A stretch of 64,000 bases of DNA from Microbacterium sp. RU33B (GTDB lineage: Bacteria > Actinomycetota > Actinomycetes > Actinomycetales > Microbacteriaceae): NCBI RefSeq assembly GCF_900155915.1, contig NZ_FTPO01000002.1, forward strand, positions 744,001-808,000, written 5' to 3'. Made by a program: the position numbers and the translations under genes. The notes beneath the pieces were generated by a model. The model was not told where the DNA came from and made no database searches. It saw only the letters and a program-made list of their open reading frames with translations. This document shows, in pieces, positions 9,214-17,318 of this stretch (the stretch's first letter is position 1; each line of letters begins with the position of its first letter).

Positions 9214-11430
9214 TCACAGCACCAGGACGATCCCCAACCCTGCCGTGGGCGACACGACGGAGTCGCCCGCGTACGTCGCCGTGATCGCGCGGATCCCTCG
9301 CGTGAGCTTTCCGATCGCGATCTTCGCGACGCCGTCGACCGCGGTGCCGGTGAAGGTCTTGCCGCCGACGGTGACCCTGACCTCGCCGGTCGCCTTCGCT
9401 CCCCCTGTCGACACGATGCGCACCGTGACGGTGACCTTCGAGGTCGTGGTGGCGAGCGTCGGTGAGGCCACGACCGACGCGATGGAGATGCGGCGCACGG
9501 TGACAGGCGCGCTGTCGGCGGTGGCGGATGCCGCGTCCTGCGCCGCCGTGACGCGCACCGAGAGCGGGCGACCCTGGTCGGCGACGGCCACGCGGTACGT
9601 GCTCCGGGTGGCGCCCGCGATCGGCGCACCGTCGCGGAGCCACTGGTACGAGAAGCCGACGGCCGCTCCGCCGACGCCGGGCGTCCAGGTGCCCGGCGTC
9701 GCCCTGAGCGTCGTGCCGACGTCCGGAGCGCCCGAGAAGGTCGGTACGGCGGTGTTGAACGGCACGAGCAGATCGGCGATCGAGAACAGCGTCGTCGTGC
9801 CCGAGACCTCGTTGCCCACCGCGAGCAGCGGCTCACCCGTGGCCGACGACGCGGCGGGGATGAACGCGATGCCCTCCGGTCCGAGATCGCCCGCCTCCGA
9901 CGATTCGGGGTCGGCGGCGAAGTCGCGGTTGTTGACATAGGTGACGAAGCGGGATGCCGCAGGGTCGGTGATGTCGAACACGACGATGCCGCCGACGCGT
10001 TCGAAGCCGAGGAACGCGTACGTGCGGCCGCTCAGCGTGCCGATCGCGACGCTCTCCGGCTCGGGGCCCTTGTCGTCGCTGCGTCCCTCGAGGTTCGCCT
10101 CGGTGTGGTTCGAGTTGAAGAACTGCGGGATCGCGGCGTGGGTGATCCGCTCGAACGCGTCGCCCGAGTCGAAGACCTGCGTGCCGTCGGTCGTCCAGAT
10201 CGAGAACGAGCGCCCGCCGAACGCGTAGAGCTCGGAGTAGCAGCCGTTCGCCTCGTCGAAGCCGAGCTCCTTCGTGACGTTGAGGCGTCCGAGGTCGCCG
10301 TCCTTCTGGAACGGCGCGAGCGCGCTGTCGGCGCAGACCGGGCCGAAGCCGTCCTTCGCGAGGTCCTTCACCCGCACGGGCTCGACGTAGTCGCCCCACT
10401 CGCGGGCATCGCCCTCGTTCGCCGAGACGAGATAGGTCGTGCCGTTCGCGACGTACGACGCGATGGCGTCCGGCATGAAGACGCCGTGCAGGCCCGGGTA
10501 GGTGCGGATGCTGAACGTCGGCGCCCCGTTCGGGTCGCGGTCGCTCGGGTCGATGCCGTTGCCGGCGAGTCCCAGGTCCTTGAAGCCGAGCGCCAGGATG
10601 TGCGTGACCGTCGCGGAGGCGAGGTCGACGACCGCGACGGCGTTCGCCTCCTGGAGTGCGACGTAGGCGATGCCGCCGTCGACGGCGACGTACTCGGGCT
10701 CGAGGTTGCGGCTGACCGGGAGGTCGTCGCCGTGCGGCCGCGGCCCGAAGACGCGGACGCCTTCGGGCAGCGTCTTCGGGCCGCCGGCCTCGAACGCGTG
10801 GAAGTCGGCGATGCGCACGGACTCCTGGGCGGGAGCGAGCTTCGCGGCGGGCAGGGTGATGACGGCGACCGAGCCCTCCGGGTCGGACGAGAAGTCGTCG
10901 GCCGGCTCGCCTTCGTTCGCGACGACCGCGTGCGTGCCGTCGGCCGAGATCGCGACCATGTCGGGCAGGGCGCCGACGGTCACCTCGCCGAGGACGGCCG
11001 TGGAGGCATCCGCCGCCGTGGCGTCGAAGAAGACGACGTGACCTGCGCCCACCTTGTCGGGTGCCTCGAAGGCGATCGCGCCGAGGCCGTCGGCGCGGAT
11101 CGCGACCGAGTTGGCGACGCCGTCGGACGAGATCGAGAACTCCTGCGCGATCGCGGCGGGGTCGGAGTAGTCGAGCACGTCGACCGAGCCCGCTTGGGCG
11201 TTCACGACGAACAGACGATCGCCGTGTGCCTGCACGATCTCGGCACCGGAGACGTCGAACAGCCCCGTCTCGAACGTGCCGAGCGGAGACAGCGAGAGCG
11301 TCGCGTCGTCGGCGGAGTACGCGATCGGATCGGCGACGATCGCCGCGGTGGCGACCGCGGGAGAGACCGCGAGGGCCGCGGTGAGGGTGGTCGCCGCGAG
11401 TACGGCGACGGAGCGGGGGAGCGAAGGCAT
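9214..11430 (-). CDS. Secreted choice-of-anchor I family protein with Ig-like C-terminus
   Basis: A 738-residue exported protein. A signal peptide (SVAVLAATTLTAALAVSPAVATA) precedes a beta-propeller-like region with repeated blades, for example RLFVVNAQAGSVDVLDYSD, HAVVANEGEP and YLVSANEGDAREWGDY. This organisation is typical of choice-of-anchor I proteins, many of which are fused to or neighbour phosphatases. At about residue 545 an Ig-like segment starts (PTFSGAPDVGTTLRATPGTW), followed by a Big_5-like C-terminal domain resembling the one ending the pullulanase. No sortase motif is visible. A PHO-box-like repeat lies upstream, so phosphate control is possible. The enzymatic activity, if any, is not evident. 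Confidence 0.75.
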   Translation of the reverse strand: MPSLPRSVAVLAATTLTAALAVSPAVATAAIVADPIAYSADDATLSLSPLGTFETGLFDVSGAEIVQAHGDRLFVVNAQAGSVDVLDYSDPAAIAQEFSISSDGVANSVAIRADGLGAIAFEAPDKVGAGHVVFFDATAADASTAVLGEVTVGALPDMVAISADGTHAVVANEGEPADDFSSDPEGSVAVITLPAAKLAPAQESVRIADFHAFEAGGPKTLPEGVRVFGPRPHGDDLPVSRNLEPEYVAVDGGIAYVALQEANAVAVVDLASATVTHILALGFKDLGLAGNGIDPSDRDPNGAPTFSIRTYPGLHGVFMPDAIASYVANGTTYLVSANEGDAREWGDYVEPVRVKDLAKDGFGPVCADSALAPFQKDGDLGRLNVTKELGFDEANGCYSELYAFGGRSFSIWTTDGTQVFDSGDAFERITHAAIPQFFNSNHTEANLEGRSDDKGPEPESVAIGTLSGRTYAFLGFERVGGIVVFDITDPAASRFVTYVNNRDFAADPESSEAGDLGPEGIAFIPAASSATGEPLLAVGNEVSGTTTLFSIADLLVPFNTAVPTFSGAPDVGTTLRATPGTWTPGVGGAAVGFSYQWLRDGAPIAGATRSTYRVAVADQGRPLSVRVTAAQDAASATADSAPVTVRRISIASVVASPTLATTTSKVTVTVRIVSTGGAKATGEVRVTVGGKTFTGTAVDGVAKIAIGKLTRGIRAITATYAGDSVVSPTAGLGIVLVL

Positions 11431-11503
11431 CGGTGTCCTCGGGCGGGGAGGGGAGGGTCCGCGAGCGCGGTGTCTCCGTGGTACTCGCCGCCGATGTCAT
11501 CGG

Positions 11504-11521
11504 GGTGAACGAGCCGCGAAC
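11504..11521 (-). promoter_or_regulatory. PHO-box-like direct repeat
   Basis: On the minus strand the sequence reads GTTCGCG, 4 nt, GTTCACC. These are two 7-mers in 11-bp phase, the layout of PhoP boxes in actinobacteria. It lies 74 bp upstream of the choice-of-anchor I start at 11430. One repeat is degenerate and no Pho regulator is nearby. Confidence 0.35.
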
Positions 11522-11535
11522 GGTTGCTTCCCTGA

Positions 11536-11559
11536 ACGTCCTCGCAAATGCTAGGACGT
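11536..11559. promoter_or_regulatory. Inverted repeat in front of the acyl-CoA dehydrogenase
   Basis: ACGTCCT and AGGACGT form a perfect 7-bp inverted repeat with a 10-bp spacer, followed at 11565 by TAAACT, a plausible -10. TetR-type fatty-acid or branched-chain regulators often bind such sites. No regulator is adjacent except the MarR protein at 14811. Confidence 0.45.
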
Positions 11560-11633
11560 CCATGTAAACTGAGCATCGTGCCCACTGCGGCGCCGCTGAA
11601 ACCTGCAGGATGCCCCACAAGGACGTGAATCCC

Positions 11634-12791
11634 ATGAGCATGACCGCCACCGAGGTCTCTCCCCTCAGCCCCGACGACCGTGACGCGATCCTCGAGGCGG
11701 TGCGCGACTTCGCCCAGTCCGAGATCGCCCCGCACGCCCTCGAGTGGGATGAGGACAAGCACTTCCCCCGTGACGTCATCGAGCGCGGGGGCGAACTGGG
11801 CCTCGGCGGCCTCTACATCCGGGAGGACGTCGGAGGATCCGGCCTCAGCCGCGCCGACTCCGTCCTGATCGTCGAGGAGCTCGCCAAGGCCGATCCCGCG
11901 ATCGCCGCTTACCTCACGATCCACAACATGGTCGCCTGGATGATCGACACCTACGGCTCGCAGGAGCAGCGGCACGCCTGGCTTCCCCGCCTGGTGTCGA
12001 TGGACGCGCTCGGCAGCTACTGCCTCACCGAGCCGGGTGCAGGGTCGGATGCCGCGGCCATCACCACCTCCGCGATCCGCGACGGCGACGAGTTCGTGCT
12101 CACCGGCGTCAAGCAGTTCATCTCCGGCGGGGGTGAGGCATCCGTCTACATCGTCATGGCGCGCACCGGCGAGCCCGGCGCCCGCGGCATCTCGGCGTTC
12201 CTCGTCGAAGACGGGTCCCGCGGCCTGAGCTTCGGCGCGAACGAGAAGAAGATGGGCTGGAACGCGCAGCCCACCCGGCAGGTCATCCTCGATGAGGTGC
12301 GCGTGCCGGCGTCGGCCATGCTCGGCGAGCCCGGGCAGGGCTTCAAGATCGCGATGTCGGCGCTCAACGGCGGACGCATCAACATCGCGGCGTGCTCGCT
12401 CGGCGGCGCGCAGTGGGCCCTCGAGCGTGCGATCCGCTACGTGCACGAGCGGTTCACGTTCGGCGAGGCGCTCGCCGAGAAGCAGGCCGTCGTTTTCGCG
12501 CTCGCCGACATGGCGACCGAGCTCCAGGCCGCGCGCGCCCTCGTGCGCGACGCCGCCCGGGCGCTCGACGAGAAGGCCCCGGATGTCGCGATGCAGTGCG
12601 CGATGGCCAAGCGCTTCGCGACCGACGCGGGCTTCCGCGTCGCGAACGAGGCCCTGCAGCTGCACGGCGGCTACGGCTACCTGCACGAGTACGGCATCGA
12701 GAAGGTCGTGCGCGACCTGCGGGTGCACCAGATCCTCGAGGGCACGAACGAGATCATGCGCGTCATCATCGGCCGCGAGCTCCTCGGCTGA
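11634..12791 (+). CDS. Acyl-CoA dehydrogenase (isobutyryl/short-branched-chain type)
   Basis: This FAD enzyme oxidises acyl-CoA to 2-enoyl-CoA and passes electrons to ETF. The protein has about 385 residues from ATG 11634, which has AAGGA 10 nt upstream; ATG 11610 lacks spacing for a ribosome site. [14 protein letters not shown] is the FAD/substrate motif, [19 protein letters not shown] lies near the C-terminus, and Glu369 in LEGTNEI is the likely catalytic base, the position used by short-chain enzymes. With the next two genes it makes a beta-oxidation cassette. The ETF genes downstream are the expected electron acceptor. The alkyl chain cannot be fixed from sequence; valine degradation is one option. 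Confidence 0.85.
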   Translation: MSMTATEVSPLSPDDRDAILEAVRDFAQSEIAPHALEWDEDKHFPRDVIERGGELGLGGLYIREDVGGSGLSRADSVLIVEELAKADPAIAAYLTIHNMVAWMIDTYGSQEQRHAWLPRLVSMDALGSYCLTEPGAGSDAAAITTSAIRDGDEFVLTGVKQFISGGGEASVYIVMARTGEPGARGISAFLVEDGSRGLSFGANEKKMGWNAQPTRQVILDEVRVPASAMLGEPGQGFKIAMSALNGGRINIAACSLGGAQWALERAIRYVHERFTFGEALAEKQAVVFALADMATELQAARALVRDAARALDEKAPDVAMQCAMAKRFATDAGFRVANEALQLHGGYGYLHEYGIEKVVRDLRVHQILEGTNEIMRVIIGRELLG

Positions 12792-12837
12792 CATCGCCGG
12801 GCGGGCGTGTCGGAGGGCGACGTGGAACGATGAGGGC

Positions 12838-13614
12838 ATGACGACGTACGAGACCATCCTGACCGAGACGCGAGGACGCGTCGGCTGGATCACGATCAAC
12901 CGCCCGGAGGCGCTCAACGCCCTCAACTCGCAGGTGATGCGCGATGTCGTGGACGCGGCATCCGGATTCGATCGCGACGAGGGCATCGGCGCCATCGTCG
13001 TGACCGGCTCCGAGCGGGCGTTCGCGGCCGGCGCCGACATCAAGGAGATGGAGTCGAAGTCCGGCCTCGACATGATCATGGACGACCACTTCGGCGGCTG
13101 GGCGCGTTTCGCGGCGGTCCGCACGCCCGTGATCGCCGCGGTCTCCGGCTATGCGCTGGGCGGCGGATGCGAGCTCGCGATGATGTGCGACATCATCCTC
13201 GCCGCCGATTCGGCGAAGTTCGGTCAGCCCGAGATCACCCTCGGGGTCATCCCCGGGATGGGCGGATCGCAGCGGCTGCTGCGCGCCGTGGGCTACTACA
13301 AGGCCGCCGATCTCGTGCTCACCGGCCGGATGATGGGTGCCGACGAGGCCGAGCGCGCGGGCCTCGTGTCGCGTGTCGTGCCCGCAGTCGATCTGCTCGA
13401 GGAAGCGGGGAAGGTCGCCGACGCGATCGCCGCGAAGTCGCTCCCGTCGGTGTTCGCGGCGAAGGCGGCCCTGGATGCCGCGATGGAGACCACGCTCGCC
13501 GAGGGCCTCCGCTTCGAGCAGCACGCGTTCGCCGCTCTGTTCGACACGGCCGACCAGAAGGAGGGCATGGCCGCCTTCCGCGAGAAGCGGTCGCCCGACT
13601 TCACGAACCGCTGA
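12838..13614 (+). CDS. Enoyl-CoA hydratase
   Basis: A 258-residue crotonase-fold enzyme that adds water to 2-enoyl-CoA. It shows the oxyanion-hole segment [11 protein letters not shown], and the two catalytic glutamates are Glu112 in GGGCELAMM and Glu132 in [18 protein letters not shown] 12838 follows the upstream stop by 46 bp with a weak GGA site. It forms the second step of the beta-oxidation cassette between the acyl-CoA dehydrogenase and the thiolase. A 3-hydroxyacyl-CoA dehydrogenase is missing from the set and must be encoded elsewhere. Confidence 0.88.
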   Translation: MTTYETILTETRGRVGWITINRPEALNALNSQVMRDVVDAASGFDRDEGIGAIVVTGSERAFAAGADIKEMESKSGLDMIMDDHFGGWARFAAVRTPVIAAVSGYALGGGCELAMMCDIILAADSAKFGQPEITLGVIPGMGGSQRLLRAVGYYKAADLVLTGRMMGADEAERAGLVSRVVPAVDLLEEAGKVADAIAAKSLPSVFAAKAALDAAMETTLAEGLRFEQHAFAALFDTADQKEGMAAFREKRSPDFTNR

Positions 13615-13627
13615 CGGAGGTCCGATC

Positions 13628-14800
13628 ATGACCACCGACGCTGTCATCGTGGATGTCGTCCGCACGCCCTCCGGGCGCGGCAAACCGGGCGGCGCGCTCA
13701 GCGGCATCCACCCCGTGGATCTCATGGCGGGCGTGCTCACGAGCGTGCTCGAGCGCAACGGCCTCGACGCGCGGCAGATCGACGACGTGCTGCTCGGCTG
13801 CGTCAGTCAGGTGGGCGAGCAGAGCGGGAACATCGCGCGTCAGGCCGTGCTCGCCGCCGGCTTCGACGAGTCCGTGCCCGCGGCCACGATCGACCGGCAG
13901 TGCGGATCGAGCCAGCAGGCCGCGCACTTCGCCGCGCAGGGCGTGATCGCGGGTGCGTACGACATCGTCATCGCCGGCGGAGTCGAGTCGATGAGCCGCG
14001 TGCCGCTGGGCACCTCGGCGGCCGTCGGAGGATCGCCCGTGTCGCCTCTGCTCGCCGCCCGCTACCCCGAGGGCCTCGTCAACCAGGGTGTGTCGGCCGA
14101 GCTGATCGCGCAGAAGTGGGGTCTCTCGCGCGAGACGCTGGACGCGTACGCCGCCGAGTCGCACCGGCGGGCGGCGGATGCTGCCGCAGGGGGACTCTTC
14201 GCCTCGCAGCTCCTCCCCGTCGAGGGTCAGGGCGCCGATGAGACGGTGCGCCCCGCCACGACCGTCGACTCGCTCGCGGGGCTCGCGCCGGCGTTCCGCT
14301 CCGACGCCGCCGCCGCCCGCTTCCCCGAGCTCGAATGGCGCATCACCGCCGGCAACTCGTCACCGCTCACCGACGGGGCATCCGCCGTCCTCATCATGAG
14401 CGCGGAGAGCGCGGCCCGGCTCGGGCTGCGGCCGCGCGCGCGGTTCCACTCCTTCGCGGTCGTCGGCGACGATCCGCTGTTCATGCTGACGGGACCCATC
14501 CCCGCCACGCACCGCATCCTCCAGCGCAGCGGGCTCGCGATCGACGACCTCGACGCCTACGAGGTCAACGAGGCCTTCGCGTCGGTCCCGCTCGCGTGGG
14601 CGGCCGAGACGGGCGCCGACCCTGCCAAGCTCAACCCGTGGGGCGGCGCGATCGCGCTGGGTCACGCGCTCGGGTCGTCGGGCACGCGGCTCCTGGGGAC
14701 GCTCCTCGCGCACCTCGAGGCGAGCGGCGGCAGGTACGGCCTGCAGACGATGTGCGAAGGCGGCGGAATGGCCAACGCCACGATCATCGAGCGCCTGTAG
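13628..14800 (+). CDS. Acetyl-CoA C-acyltransferase (thiolase)
   Basis: A 390-residue thiolase that cleaves 3-ketoacyl-CoA to acetyl-CoA and a shortened acyl-CoA, or runs in reverse. The catalytic triad is visible: nucleophile Cys92 in DRQCGSSQQ, His346 in IALGHALGSSG and Cys376 in CEGGGMAN. ATG 13628 is preceded by ACGGAGG at good spacing, 13 bp after the hydratase stop. Length and motifs are complete. It ends the beta-oxidation operon, 10 bp before the convergent MarR stop. Confidence 0.9.
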   Translation: MTTDAVIVDVVRTPSGRGKPGGALSGIHPVDLMAGVLTSVLERNGLDARQIDDVLLGCVSQVGEQSGNIARQAVLAAGFDESVPAATIDRQCGSSQQAAHFAAQGVIAGAYDIVIAGGVESMSRVPLGTSAAVGGSPVSPLLAARYPEGLVNQGVSAELIAQKWGLSRETLDAYAAESHRRAADAAAGGLFASQLLPVEGQGADETVRPATTVDSLAGLAPAFRSDAAAARFPELEWRITAGNSSPLTDGASAVLIMSAESAARLGLRPRARFHSFAVVGDDPLFMLTGPIPATHRILQRSGLAIDDLDAYEVNEAFASVPLAWAAETGADPAKLNPWGGAIALGHALGSSGTRLLGTLLAHLEASGGRYGLQTMCEGGGMANATIIERL

Positions 14801-14810
14801 GCGCGTCGGA

Positions 14811-15347
14811 TCAGAGCGGGTCGGGAAGCGGGCGCGGCTCGGTGAAGTCTCCCGCGCCCTTGCGCATCCGCGCGATGATCGCGACGAGCTCGTCGGTGTC
14901 GTCGGGGGTCATCCCCGGAGTCTCGAACACCTCGGTGTTGAGCGCCGCGGTCGCCCGTTCGGCGACGTCGCGTCCGGCCTCGGTGAGCACCACGAGGGTC
15001 GCGCGTCCGTCCTGCGGGTGCGGTTCGCGCGCGACGAGCCCGGATGCCTCCAGCCGGTCGACGGTGTTCGTGACGCTGGTCGGATGCACCTGCAGTCGCG
15101 CCGTCGCGGAGGCCATCGGCATCCGTCCCTCGCGCGTGAAGCTCAGCATCGTGAGGAGCTCGTAGCGCGCGAAGCTGAGGCCGAACGGGCGCAGCGTCTC
15201 GTCGACGCGGGCCAGCATGAGCTGGTGGGCGCGCATGACGGAGGTGACGGCGGTCATGCCGGCCGCGGCATCCGTCCACCCGCGCGCGAGCCACTGCCGC
15301 TTGGCTTCGGCGATCGGGTCGACCGCGAGCCTCCTCGATCTGGCCAT
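14811..15347 (-). CDS. MarR family transcriptional regulator
   Basis: A 178-residue winged-helix regulator. ARYELLTMLSFTREGRMPMA, then LQVHPTSVTNTVDRLEASGLV as the recognition helix, and EPHPQDGRATLVVLTEAG as the wing are all typical. ATG 15347 is chosen because AGGAGG lies 8 nt upstream. It is convergent with the thiolase gene and divergent from etfB, so it probably regulates itself and possibly etfBA. A palindrome, ATGTATACAT, lies 79 bp upstream of its start. Effectors of this family are often aromatic or acyl compounds; none can be inferred here. Confidence 0.85.
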   Translation of the reverse strand: MARSRRLAVDPIAEAKRQWLARGWTDAAAGMTAVTSVMRAHQLMLARVDETLRPFGLSFARYELLTMLSFTREGRMPMASATARLQVHPTSVTNTVDRLEASGLVAREPHPQDGRATLVVLTEAGRDVAERATAALNTEVFETPGMTPDDTDELVAIIARMRKGAGDFTEPRPLPDPL

Positions 15348-15426
15348 CAGCACCCCCTCCTGCGTGCTCCCAGGCTAGCGAGTCCGCGCGCGTCGAGGAT
15401 GTCACCAGCGCGCGTCTGCCTTCGCA

Positions 15427-15436
15427 ATGTATACAT
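15427..15436. promoter_or_regulatory. Palindrome between the marR-like gene and etfB
   Basis: ATGTATACAT is a perfect 10-bp palindrome in the 187-bp divergent gap. AT-rich palindromes of this size are typical of MarR operators. It is 79 bp from the marR start and 99 bp from the etfB start. Confidence 0.4.
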
Positions 15437-15534
15437 ACGGGCCTCAAACGCTGATCCTGCTCTTTGCACGGCCTCCGTTTGGGTACATTGTCATTCCTCT
15501 TGGGTAGACTCGATACGGCTGAAGGAGTTGCCGG

Positions 15535-16311
15535 ATGAAGATCGTGGTTCTGGTCAAGGAAGTCCCGGACACCTACGGGGATCGCAAGCTGTCGCTGGAG
15601 ACGGGTCTCGCGGATCGTGGTGCATCGGAGTCGGTGCTGGATGAGATCGGCGAGCGCGCGCTCGAGGTCGCGCTGTCATATGCCGACAAGAACGCCGGCA
15701 CCGAGGTCGTCGTGCTGTCGATGGCGCCCGCGTCCGCCGTGACGACGGTGCGCAAAGGCCTCGCGATGGGCGCCGCATCTGCGGTGCAGGTCGTCGACGA
15801 GGCGCTGCTGGGCGCCGACCTGGGCCTCACCGCCGAGGTGCTCGCGGCGGCGCTGCGCAAGACCGGATTCGATCTCGTGATCGGCGGAAACCTCTCGACC
15901 GACGGATCGGGCGGCGTGGTGCCGGCCATGATCGCCGAGCTCCTCGAGGTGCCGGCGGCGACGATGCTCGCCGCCGTCGAGATCACCGAGTCCTCGGTGT
16001 CGGGCAGCCGCGCATCCGACGGGGCATCCGCCACGGTGTCGGCTGCGCTGCCCGCCGTGATCTCGATCACCGAGGCGCTGCCGGATGCCCGGTTCCCCAA
16101 CTTCAAGGGCATCATGGCCGCCAAGAAGAAGCCGTTCGAGACGTGGTCGCTCGCCGACCTCGGAATCGACGCGGAGGACTCCGCGGCGGCGCGGTCGATC
16201 GTGATCGGCCTGACCGAGAAGCCTCCCCGCTCTGCGGGTGTGAAGATCACCGACGAGGGTGACGCGGGCACGAAGCTCGCCGAGTTCCTCATCCAGAACC
16301 GGCTCGCGTGA
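15535..16311 (+). CDS. etfB: Electron transfer flavoprotein, beta subunit
   Basis: A 258-residue ETF beta subunit. It starts MKIVVLVKEVPDTYG, has the AMP-binding NLSTDGSGGVVPAMIAELL region, and carries the family-typical PRFPNFKGIMAAKKKP-like stretch (here ARFPNFKGIMAAKKKPFETW), which forms the recognition loop for dehydrogenases. ETF takes electrons from acyl-CoA dehydrogenases such as the one at 11634. GAAGGAG lies 7 nt before ATG 15535. It is followed by etfA after a 12-bp gap, so the two subunits are co-expressed. Confidence 0.95.
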   Translation: MKIVVLVKEVPDTYGDRKLSLETGLADRGASESVLDEIGERALEVALSYADKNAGTEVVVLSMAPASAVTTVRKGLAMGAASAVQVVDEALLGADLGLTAEVLAAALRKTGFDLVIGGNLSTDGSGGVVPAMIAELLEVPAATMLAAVEITESSVSGSRASDGASATVSAALPAVISITEALPDARFPNFKGIMAAKKKPFETWSLADLGIDAEDSAAARSIVIGLTEKPPRSAGVKITDEGDAGTKLAEFLIQNRLA

Positions 16312-16323
16312 GGGTGTGGAGCG

Positions 16324-17304
16324 ATGACTGACTTTGCTGCGGATTCCATCCTGGTGCTGCTGGACGTCACCCCGAGCGGCGCGCTCGCCAAGAGCGCGGC
16401 CGGTCTGATCGGCGCGGCCACCCAGGTGGGCACGCCCGTCGCCCTCGTGGTCGGCGGCGACGCCGAGAAGCTCGCGGCCGAAGCCGCGGCACTCGGTGCG
16501 GGTGTCGTCCTGACGGCCGCGGGTGACGCCTCGGCGCTGTCGGTGCCGGTGGTCGACGCGCTGGCGTCGGCTGCCGCGCTCGTGCAGCCGGATGCCGTGC
16601 TCGTGTCGCACTCCGTCGAGGGGCGCGAAGTGGCCGCGCGGTTCGCGGCGCGCTCGCGTTCCGCGCTGTCGGTCGACGCCGTCGGAGTCTCGCGCGACGA
16701 CGAGGGCATCGTCGCGCAGCACTCCGTGTACGGCGGCTCCTACAACGTCGACTCCGCCGCCACGTTCGGGGCGTACGTCATCACGGTGCGCCAGGGGGCG
16801 GTGGATGCCCGGGCCGACGCGGTCGCGTCTCCCGTCGTGCACGCGCTCGAGGTCGCAGCCAGCGGCCGTCCCGCCGCGGCGGTCGAGTCGGTCGAAGAGG
16901 CCGTCGTCGCGTCGTCGCGACCCGAGCTCCGTGGTGCGGTCAAGGTCGTCTCCGGTGGCCGCGGGCTCGGCTCCGAAGACAAGTTCGTGCTGGTGGAGCA
17001 GCTCGCCGACGCGTTGGGCGCAGCGATCGGCGCCTCCCGCGCCGCGGTGGATGCCGGATACGTCCCGTACTCGTACCAGGTCGGACAGACGGGCGTCTCG
17101 GTGTCGCCGCAGCTGTACGTCGCCCTCGGGATCTCGGGCGCGATCCAGCACAAGGCCGGCATGCAGACGGCCAAGACGATCGTGGCGATCAACAAAGACG
17201 GCGATGCGCCGATCTTCGACATCGCCGACTACGGCGTCGTGGGCGACCTGTTCACGGTCGTCCCGCAGCTCATCGCCGCGCTCGAGGCCGAGAAGGCCAA
17301 GTAA
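16324..17304 (+). CDS. etfA: Electron transfer flavoprotein, alpha subunit
   Basis: A 326-residue ETF alpha subunit that carries the FAD. The C-terminal FAD domain contains [53 protein letters not shown] and [22 protein letters not shown], all signature segments. Length is normal. GGAG lies a few bases before ATG 16324. It passes electrons to the respiratory chain, classically through ETF:quinone oxidoreductase; none is present here, but a cytochrome b-like membrane protein starts 14 bp downstream. Confidence 0.95.
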   Translation: MTDFAADSILVLLDVTPSGALAKSAAGLIGAATQVGTPVALVVGGDAEKLAAEAAALGAGVVLTAAGDASALSVPVVDALASAAALVQPDAVLVSHSVEGREVAARFAARSRSALSVDAVGVSRDDEGIVAQHSVYGGSYNVDSAATFGAYVITVRQGAVDARADAVASPVVHALEVAASGRPAAAVESVEEAVVASSRPELRGAVKVVSGGRGLGSEDKFVLVEQLADALGAAIGASRAAVDAGYVPYSYQVGQTGVSVSPQLYVALGISGAIQHKAGMQTAKTIVAINKDGDAPIFDIADYGVVGDLFTVVPQLIAALEAEKAK

Positions 17305-17318
17305 GGGGCGTCCGAGGC

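Noticed and set aside
11610..11633. ATG 11610 as start of the acyl-CoA dehydrogenase.
   Set aside because: No ribosome site at suitable spacing; AAGGA fits ATG 11634, and the extra residues are not family-like.
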